Below, in pieces: positions 20,641 through 27,000 of a stretch of 31,405 bases of DNA; position 1 is the stretch's first letter, and each line of letters begins with the position of its first letter. The notes under the pieces were generated by a model. The model did no database searches. It saw only the letters and a list, made by a program, of their open reading frames with translations, and had not been told where the DNA came from. The DNA comes from a virus. The DNA is taken from positions 1-31,405 of the IMG/VR virus record IMGVR_UViG_3300010148_000062. The stretch is one strand, 5' to 3'. The position numbers were made by a program, and so were the translations under genes.

Positions 20641-21003
20641 TTATTTTGTTTCGGTATTTGTAGTACATTGAGTGCAAAAAAAATCTGAATCTCTGACAAC
20701 ATTGCACCAGTCGTCAGCATCCATTGCAATTATCCACGGGCCACTATTCCAACGGAACGCAAGCACTCCCATTTTTTCTGTGGCTTCAGAACGTAACTGC
20801 GCCCACCAGTCTCTAAACTGCAAACGCTCACATCGCTTCACTTCAAAATGAAATGGTAAATTAGAAGTAATGTCAGCAGACTGAGATGTTCCCATAAACT
20901 GCTGCGATCGTCTTGCTTCTGCTGTCGGGCCAAATCGGTCGTTTAGCAGTTTAGCAAACTCTAACTCACCTCTACTCCCCTTTTGTTTTGAATTTAAACT
21001 CAT
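20641..21003 (-). CDS. Holliday-junction-resolvase-like PD-(D/E)XK nuclease
   Basis: 120 residues. Near the start KGSRGELEFAKLLNDRFG gives E13, ARRSQQFMGTSQSADITSNL gives D44, and FHFEVKR gives E54-x-K56: a full PD-(D/E)XK site arranged as in Hjc-type resolvases. Residues 105-113 carry two Cys (FCTQCTT). It would cut recombination or replication branches before packaging. First enzyme of the recombination operon, 3 nt before the Rad52-like gene. Confidence 0.8.
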   Translation of the reverse strand: MSLNSKQKGSRGELEFAKLLNDRFGPTAEARRSQQFMGTSQSADITSNLPFHFEVKRCERLQFRDWWAQLRSEATEKMGVLAFRWNSGPWIIAMDADDWCNVVRDSDFFCTQCTTNTETK

Positions 21004-21163
21004 AGTCTTCTATTTCGCCATACCCCATAAACTGCCGAAAATCAGCAGTCATTACTGTAATGAATTTTTTAAATCGTTCATCGTTATCGGTAGCCATTGT
21101 GTAATCACCGGATAACGTCATTCCCGAACCAATATGTTTAATATTCCATCTGTGTGTTTTCAT
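20972..21163 (-). CDS. Hypothetical protein, first gene of leftward early operon
   Basis: 63 residues, MKTHRWNIKHIGSGMTLSGD then a mixed helix and strand region ending YEFKFKTKGE. Not recognised. It overlaps the resolvase-like gene by 32 nt and lies behind the candidate promoter and operator at 21175-21204, so it is probably the leading gene of the early transcript. Confidence 0.6.
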   Translation of the reverse strand: MKTHRWNIKHIGSGMTLSGDYTMATDNDERFKKFITVMTADFRQFMGYGEIEDYEFKFKTKGE

Positions 21164-21174
21164 TTCTAAATTTG

Positions 21175-21204
21175 TCTATACGGTGTGCCACACCCATTTA
21201 TAAA
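21175..21204 (-). promoter_or_regulatory. Candidate early leftward promoter with palindromic operator
   Basis: On the minus strand TTTATA (21204-21199), 18 bases, TATAGA (21180-21175), then 11 nt to the ATG at 21163. The spacer contains the perfect odd palindrome GGTGTG-G-CACACC (21182-21194). An operator inside the spacer is a typical repressor arrangement. Confidence 0.5.
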
Positions 21205-21232
21205 AAAGAAGCGCAAGTTTATGCATTGCGCT
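21202..21232 (-). terminator. Intrinsic terminator of the repressor/membrane-protein unit
   Basis: On the minus strand a perfect 7-bp stem AGCGCAA/TTGCGCT (21232-21226 with 21216-21210), 9-nt loop, then TCTTTTTTAT. It lies just past the stop of the membrane protein gene (21248) and separates that unit from the early operon. Confidence 0.8.
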
Positions 21233-21247
21233 AATAAGTAAAAAAAA

Positions 21248-22126
21248 TTAGTTGCTTGTTATGTCCTTATTTTTTTCTTCCCACGCCTCTTTAATAAATG
21301 CTTTTGTTTCTTTCGGTTGAGTTTCCATTTTTAGAACAAAATTATCCCATACTTGTTTTGATTCTTCCGGCGCGTCTTCAATTAATTTCACAAATTGTGT
21401 TCTGGATTCGTATGGTTCTATTATTGCCACGTTTAAAAACTTAAATGTCTTAGCCAAATGCACTAAATAATCAAAATCCTGTTCATTTTTTACCAAATCA
21501 ATCGGGCTTAAGCTATCTTCAGAATGCGCAAACCCGCTTGACAGTTTTTTTGTGTTTTTTAATTTACCCATTACAAAAGATGCGGACATATTCGGACCTG
21601 TTAAAATAACTTTCCCAGAATTATTAAATAATTCTAATTTAATTGAGTCTGTGTCGGTGAGTCGTTCACTTTCAACGCTTGCGTCTCCTTTTGGGTAGTC
21701 TCGCATTTGATACTGAGTGAAGCCGGTATATTTGCCGGAAAAATCATAGTTTGCCACGCAACGAAATATATAATCGCCAAATTGATTTGTTCGATCGTCA
21801 TTATCAACTTTCCAATGCCATCTCTCAATTAATTTATCACCTTCCCACACCTCGTATTGAGCGGGGTATTTTTCATCAATTTTTGCAAAACCCGCGTCGC
21901 TGTGAATCCTTTTCCTATCAAACCAAATAATTTTGCGATCATTTTTAATTTGTTTATCAAATGAGTCATAAAACATTACGCTAGAATATGTAATTAATGC
22001 TGTTAGCATTATTAAAATTACATTTAATTTAGTCCCACCAATTTTCGCGAGTGCGTTTGTCTGCGAAGATTCTAAATTGTGCAATTTAGTCTGCGCTGCT
22101 TCTAGTTTATTTATTGGGTTTTCCAT
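21248..22126 (-). CDS. Single-pass membrane protein, possible lysogenic-conversion gene
   Basis: 292 residues, unrecognised. Residues 6-28 are a short helix (KLEAAQTKLHNLESSQTNAL), 34-52 a transmembrane helix (LNVILIMLTALITYSSVMF), and the rest (about 240 residues, N-D-K-rich) is probably exposed in the periplasm or cytoplasm. It ends with an acidic helix (KAFIKEAWEEKNKDITSN). It is coupled to the RHH regulator by a 16-nt overlap and has its own terminator, so it would be made together with the regulator, e.g. during lysogeny. A superinfection-exclusion or defence role is inference from this context only. Confidence 0.65.
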   Translation of the reverse strand: MENPINKLEAAQTKLHNLESSQTNALAKIGGTKLNVILIMLTALITYSSVMFYDSFDKQIKNDRKIIWFDRKRIHSDAGFAKIDEKYPAQYEVWEGDKLIERWHWKVDNDDRTNQFGDYIFRCVANYDFSGKYTGFTQYQMRDYPKGDASVESERLTDTDSIKLELFNNSGKVILTGPNMSASFVMGKLKNTKKLSSGFAHSEDSLSPIDLVKNEQDFDYLVHLAKTFKFLNVAIIEPYESRTQFVKLIEDAPEESKQVWDNFVLKMETQPKETKAFIKEAWEEKNKDITSN

Positions 22127-22305
22127 TTTTTTATTTTTTCGCGTGTGACCGTGTCACTTTTCTCCTTTAAATCGGAAACCAAATATTCAATTAACTCAGT
22201 CATGGTCATGTTGTTTTCAGTGGCAACCCGATTTAATACATCTTTATCATTCTCCCATATATACGCAGACAATGAACGTTTTTTATCGTTTCGTTTGTTT
22301 GGCAT
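22111..22305 (-). CDS. Ribbon-helix-helix regulator, candidate repressor
   Basis: 64 residues; RSLSAYIWENDKDVLNRVAT then ENNMTMTELIEYLVSDLKEK fits the RHH/CopG plan of one strand and two helices with a T-x-x-E-L turn. It is the first gene of the minus-strand unit, divergent from the plus-strand RHH gene at 22461 and 155 nt away, and co-transcribed with the membrane protein. Its position in a divergent pair next to the integrase is that of a phage lysogeny regulator. Whether it represses early genes is inference. Confidence 0.7.
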   Translation of the reverse strand: MPNKRNDKKRSLSAYIWENDKDVLNRVATENNMTMTELIEYLVSDLKEKSDTVTREKIKKWKTQ

Positions 22306-22460
22306 AAGTAAGAAAACGAAGTTTCGGCATTTATACTAATCTTGTCAAATACATAATCGAACTATGTTAATATTTTACCCACTATTACTCATTGACTTAT
22401 TCACAATTGAAGTGCTACAACGTGCTTACAGAGTTAAAAACTCTAATAATAACCAAACAA
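22306..22460. promoter_or_regulatory. Divergent regulatory region of the lysis-lysogeny switch
   Basis: 155 nt between two opposite RHH genes. Seen: ACATA-ATCGAAC-TATGT inverted repeat (about 22350-22366), TTGTCA on the plus strand followed 15 nt later by TATGTT, and TTGACT (22392-22397), 18 nt, TACAAC (22416-22421) before the plus-strand gene. A DnaA-box-like TTATTCACA overlaps the latter (22397-22405). Operators of both RHH proteins are expected here. Confidence 0.5.
22397..22405 (+). promoter_or_regulatory. DnaA-box-like site TTATTCACA (copy 2)
   Basis: Exact TTATNCACA match in the RHH intergenic region, directly after TTGACT. Confidence 0.4.
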
Positions 22461-22718
22461 ATGGCTAGACCAAGAACCAGAGAAAAACAATTAGACACTA
22501 ATTACTCAATGCGCGTATCTCACGAAGATCGTGACCGTTTTATGCGCGCTGCTGAGTTGCTGGGAATGTCGCTAAACGCATTTACCAATAGTGCAATTAA
22601 CACTGTTTGCGATCTCATTGAAGCAGATGAGAAAAAACTGCCACACTCAAAAGAACTTGAAGTAGTTAAAGTTGGTCAGTTTTTGAAAAAGAGCAAAAAG
22701 AGTGCTTGGAAAAAATAA
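22461..22718 (+). CDS. Ribbon-helix-helix regulator, possible excisionase or antirepressor
   Basis: 85 residues from ATG at 22461; an in-frame TTG at 22392 exists but coincides with a promoter-like hexamer and has no family support. NYSMRVSHEDRDRFMRAAEL then GMSLNAFTNSAINTVCDLIE is an RHH domain like Arc/CopG (strand, two helices). A Lys-rich tail follows. Its TAA overlaps the integrase ATG (TAATG), so it is made together with the integrase, which suits an excisionase-type directionality factor or an integrase regulator. Confidence 0.7.
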   Translation: MARPRTREKQLDTNYSMRVSHEDRDRFMRAAELLGMSLNAFTNSAINTVCDLIEADEKKLPHSKELEVVKVGQFLKKSKKSAWKK

Positions 22719-23857
22719 TGGCAGAACTTTATAAACGACCGGATAGCCCGTACTGGTGGTGTGTTTACCGAGTCAACGGCATACTTAAACGAAAGTCTAT
22801 TAAAATACGTATTGGTAACAGCCGTGGGAAAAAACCATCTATTGGAAGCGATGCCGAAAAGTGGTTAATCAAATTTGAAAACGATTTAGCATTTAAGCAA
22901 ATTGGTATTAGCACAGTACACGACATTGCCCTAGCTGAACTTATTCCAAAATACGTTGCTCATTACAAGCAGCAGTTTGAAACTGGTGCTATTGTAGAAA
23001 ACACTTGGGAAAAAGTAGAAAAACGCGCTCCATTATGGTTAAAACGCTGCTTAAAACACGGTATTACGGGAGTAAAAGCTTTAACCCCAGAACTTACATT
23101 GCAATATCGTAGTAAACGTACAAAAAATGATATTCCCAACGGCGAGCCAGTCACTCAAAACACATGGAATCGTGAGTGTACTGATTTAGGACAGTTGTGG
23201 ACGTTTGCGAAAGACAAACTTGGCATTGATTGCAAAAATTATTGGTCTAACGCTTATTATTCTAAAGCTAAAACAGTAAATAAAAAACGTTGTTTATCTG
23301 ACGATGAGATACAAAAACTACTTATTGATGGGCAAAAATTAGACAGGGAATGGCAGTTTCTCACATACGTTATGTATTTTACTGGGGCAAGAATACATTC
23401 AGTAGCTGAACTACAAAAGAAAAGCGTTCATTTATCTGATCGCACTATATGGTTGTCCAATAAAAACAGTGACGATCACAATTCATACATGCCGGAGAAG
23501 CTACATGACTTTCTCCAAGATTATATTTCACAAAGCACGGATGATTTATATTTGAAAAAACCATTTAGTGGGTCTACACGGACAAAATTCTGGACTGGTA
23601 AGTGGCCAAAACTTGCATTGAAAGTAGGTGTTAAATGCACTCCCCACGATATACGAAATACATATATAACACGAATGACTCAGAAGCTGGAACAGCGCGT
23701 CAGCATGAACATAGTCGGTCACAGTAGTGCTAAAATACACGAACTGTATAATCATAATATGGCGTGGCAATATGCTGATGAAATCGAACGTGTACTCAGC
23801 GTGTCAAAATTGCATGATAAGAAGTCTAACGTAAGTGTCTTACAGTCAGCTAGTTGA
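22718..23857 (+). CDS. int: Tyrosine-type site-specific integrase
   Basis: 379 residues from ATG at 22718; a TTG twelve bases earlier is in frame but the TAATG overlap supports the ATG. Catalytic residues: R225 in TGARIHSVAEL, H310 and R313 in PHDIRNTYIT, H335 in VGHSSAKI, and nucleophile Y344 in HELYNHN. The second Lys region is KNSDDHNSYMPEKL. Residues 65-165 are a SAM-like core-binding domain and residues 1-60 an arm-binding N-terminus. Integrates the phage at a tRNA 3' end; the attP candidate is 100 nt downstream. Confidence 0.93.
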   Translation: MAELYKRPDSPYWWCVYRVNGILKRKSIKIRIGNSRGKKPSIGSDAEKWLIKFENDLAFKQIGISTVHDIALAELIPKYVAHYKQQFETGAIVENTWEKVEKRAPLWLKRCLKHGITGVKALTPELTLQYRSKRTKNDIPNGEPVTQNTWNRECTDLGQLWTFAKDKLGIDCKNYWSNAYYSKAKTVNKKRCLSDDEIQKLLIDGQKLDREWQFLTYVMYFTGARIHSVAELQKKSVHLSDRTIWLSNKNSDDHNSYMPEKLHDFLQDYISQSTDDLYLKKPFSGSTRTKFWTGKWPKLALKVGVKCTPHDIRNTYITRMTQKLEQRVSMNIVGHSSAKIHELYNHNMAWQYADEIERVLSVSKLHDKKSNVSVLQSAS

Positions 23858-23895
23858 TAAAATGACTACATTGTAGTACATATTACACCCCACAC

Positions 23896-23904
23896 TTATT
23901 CACA
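23896..23904 (+). promoter_or_regulatory. DnaA-box-like site TTATTCACA (copy 3)
   Basis: Exact match, 55 nt before the attP core. As two of the three copies flank integrase and attP, this could instead be an integrase arm-binding site. Confidence 0.35.
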
Positions 23905-23958
23905 TAAATTGCTCCAGTTTGGTTATAATAACTACAATGTACTACAAGTGCGATACTC

Positions 23959-23985
23959 TAGGTTCGAGTCCTACCTCAGGAGCCA
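23959..23985 (+). other. attP core identical to a tRNA 3' end (probably tRNA-Asn)
   Basis: TAGGTTCGAGTCCTACC then TCAGGAGCCA is the T-arm and 3' acceptor half of a bacterial tRNA: GG-TTCGAGT-CC loop, acceptor CTCAGGA, discriminator G, CCA. Discriminator G with this acceptor type is typical of tRNA-Asn. No 5' half (a TCCTGAG start) is present, so it is not a tRNA gene but a fragment used in integration, next to int. Confidence 0.75.
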
Positions 23986-24044
23986 ATATGTTTTTTTCTT
24001 AATAAAAATAAAAATTTTCCAACATTAATGAATGCAACGTGAAC

Positions 24045-24063
24045 TACACGTGAAACTCGTGTA
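24045..24063 (-). other. Small hairpin after the giant virion gene
   Basis: Stem TACACG/CGTGTA with a 7-nt loop, 3 nt past the stop of the 1922-residue gene on the minus strand. There is no adjacent T-run, so terminator function is doubtful. Confidence 0.25.
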
Positions 24064-24065
24064 AG

Positions 24066-27000
24066 TTATCTAGCGTATGTTGATGGATCAATTCCAGTCT
24101 GTTGGAATATCTGTTGAGCTACTGATGGACTGATTATTTTCTTATTAAACAAGTCGTGAAGATACTCTATTTTTCTCTGATATGGCATCTCGTCTAAGCG
24201 CTGAATAATGAAGCTAGTTCTTGCTCCACTTGTAACACCTAGCCCCCTCACACGCTTGTCTATCCGACCCACCAAATTAGCGTCGTCATCTATAGCTTTT
24301 TTGTATTTACGGAACAGCACGGAATTGCCCTGACTAGCACTTCGAGCGCGGATCATTCTGTCCATGACTGACATCCCCTTCGTGTCCGTGACAAACTGCT
24401 GAATTGCTCTCGATTCTTTTAGTTGTCGAGTAGCTTCTGTTCGTTCTATTACTGTTAATTGTTCTTCTGTTTGCGATTCGTTTACATACGGACTGCGGAT
24501 AAATCGCCGGAAAAGCGGGTTTTGGTCGCTAAATATCCCCAACGGTTTGCGCCCAGTTTTACGGGGTGGCATAAACTGGGTAAATAATCCAGCCGTCATT
24601 GTGCCAGTTAATTGCTTTAACATTAATGGCGATCGCAATGATTCGGGCAAAGCTTCCGGCATGACTTCAGCTATATTACGAAAAATTTCAGGCGTGCTTT
24701 GATAGTATTGTTCTTTTGGATCAACCATTTTCATTTTTCTAGAAACAACATCTCGATGCAACCAAGTGTTTCTATTCATACCAAATTCTAATGTTCCTTT
24801 AATTAATGGATTTAAACTGCTAATTACAGATTCTACGCGTTCCCCAGCATCTTCACCACTAATACTCACTGGCATTATGTTTTCTAAAAACACAACTGAC
24901 ATATCACGTAATACTTTTGGGTCACGCGTTTCTAAAAATGTCATAGATGATTCAACGACATTAGAATATAATTTTAAAATTTCTCGTTTTGGTATTCGGT
25001 AATAATCTCTGACTAATATTCCATCGTCATTTGTAAAAAACTGTTCAGTTGGGATATGCCAATAATTTTCTTTATCACGTTCGTGAATTTTTTCGTAATC
25101 TTCTTTGTATTCATCGCTGTTGTTCAGCGCCCATAACGCAACAGTTGGAACCCCAACAGCAGTAGCTAAACGCAAATGCATTAACGCAGAATCTTTCACA
25201 CCATCTTTACCAGATAATCTTCCCAAGTCCGCAGCAACACCTTGTATGCGTGCGTTAAAATACATGAAAAGAAGATTCAGACTTGCTGATCTTGTTACCG
25301 CACCTTGCCTACCAAAATCTGGTGAACCAGCAAAATTTCTAACTTCAGCTACAATTTCACCCATACGCTCACGCTGTTGTTCGGGAGTCATTTTAGCTAA
25401 ATTTTCAATACGCATACCGCGCTTTAAACCGACCAATTTGCTAGTTTCTTCGACACTACTTGCTAACTGAACTATTCCGCGCAGCAATCCCATTCCACTT
25501 AATTTAAGTGTGCGATCTGTTGGTTTTACTTCATACACTTCTGGGGTTAGCGCTCGCTGGAATGTTGATCGTGCTGCTCCGCTGTTTAAAAAATCTTTGT
25601 ACAGTGCATTTGGTTTGCCGAAATTCCCAGTAACCGAACTATATAATGCATGAACATAGTCTAACGGTAATCTAACCAAATCAGCGGGACTACGGAACCC
25701 GTACTTGCTAACCATTGCAAGACGTGGCATATCTGCAAACAATAAGTTAATTGGCTGAAACGCAATATTAAATGTTGTTGCCCCAGCTTTCATTAAAAAT
25801 GAACCAGCAGCTAAAAGTTTTGAAACATTACCAGTTGTTTGAGCATTCAACCCCTCTATGGAGCGTGCAACTTCACGGTTAACAGCCAAGAATTTTTGTT
25901 CCCCATCGACAAACACCGTAACTTCGTGGTCAGCTTTTTCTCTAACTTTCTTTTTCTTACCAACTTTAGTTTCTTTTAACTCTCGAACTAAACCAGTCTC
26001 GTCAATTTGAGATAGCGCATACAACTCTTGCATTTTCAGATTCTTGTCAGCCAACATGTAGCTCGTGAGAATCTTGTCATACGCAGCGTCGATAAAATCA
26101 CCTAACCGGAAATCAGTATTGTCGATTCCGGTAATCATTTCAGCTAATTGTTTAGTTGTATCTATTCGATCACCAGTTGCTGAAGCGGTTTCTGAATCTT
26201 GCAAATGTTGCAACACGACGAACGGGGCATAAAAATCATTTGAGTTAACAATGTTGTTTAATGTCTCTTGAGAAATACGCCCACTGTCCATCTGCATACG
26301 CAGCATTGCCGACATAAATTCCTGGTATTGTTCAACAGCGCTCTCAAGCTGCTTCATTTGCTCTGGCGTAATATCAGCTTCGAGTTCTTTAAGAAGTCTG
26401 TTTGCGTCATCGAGCGTGTAGTCCGCAACACGTTTGCGAGTTGAGTCGTCTTCAAGACGTTGCTTTGTGCGACGCAAAAACATTAACCGATTAAATTGCT
26501 TTTCAAGTCCCTTAATTGGTTTCACCACTGCGTTGTGGAAATCCATCATCAACTTTTCTGCACGGGCTGGCGATCCGGCTAACTGTTCAAACTTGCGTGC
26601 TAGATCAAAGCGTGGCGCTTTTTTGCCCATGACTTTAAACACTTTAGACTCTAAATGTTTTAGTGGTTTAAATCGGCTCAAGAAATTCGTAGAAAAACCT
26701 TCAATGACCGAACGTAATTTTGACCCAAACGATTCGGGTTCTGTTTCTAGTGGTGAAAAGATTCGGTCAACATCGATCATCGACTTTGGCTTAACCCCAA
26801 GCTCAGTGTCTAAATTTTCAGAACGGTTTTTAAATTCAGCTATTTGCTCGTCTGCTTGTTCTTGAGTAAGTTCTTTTTTATTAACTTTTTTACGAAGTTC
26901 TTTTTCAAAAGTTTTTAAATCGCTTTCAAACACTTCGGACTCTGGATCTCGTTTAGCAAGCACAGCACGAACAGCGTCTTCGACAGATAAGTTGTGTGTT

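Larger units (their letters stand above)
23858..24065. other. Intergenic region with attP, between converging genes
   Basis: About 210 nt without a gene. Holds palindrome CTACA-T-TGTAG (23866-23876), TTATTCACA (23896-23904), CTACAATGTA (23932-23941), the tRNA-like core (23959-23985) and a TACACG/CGTGTA hairpin (24045-24063). The paired motifs around the core may be integrase arm sites. Confidence 0.6.

Noticed and set aside
23959-23985. A complete tRNA gene
   Set aside because: Only the T-arm and 3' acceptor are present; no matching 5' acceptor, D-arm or anticodon arm upstream. It is an attachment-site fragment.
24045-24063. Intrinsic terminator after the giant gene
   Set aside because: A 6-bp hairpin exists, but no T-run follows on the minus strand for about 40 nt.
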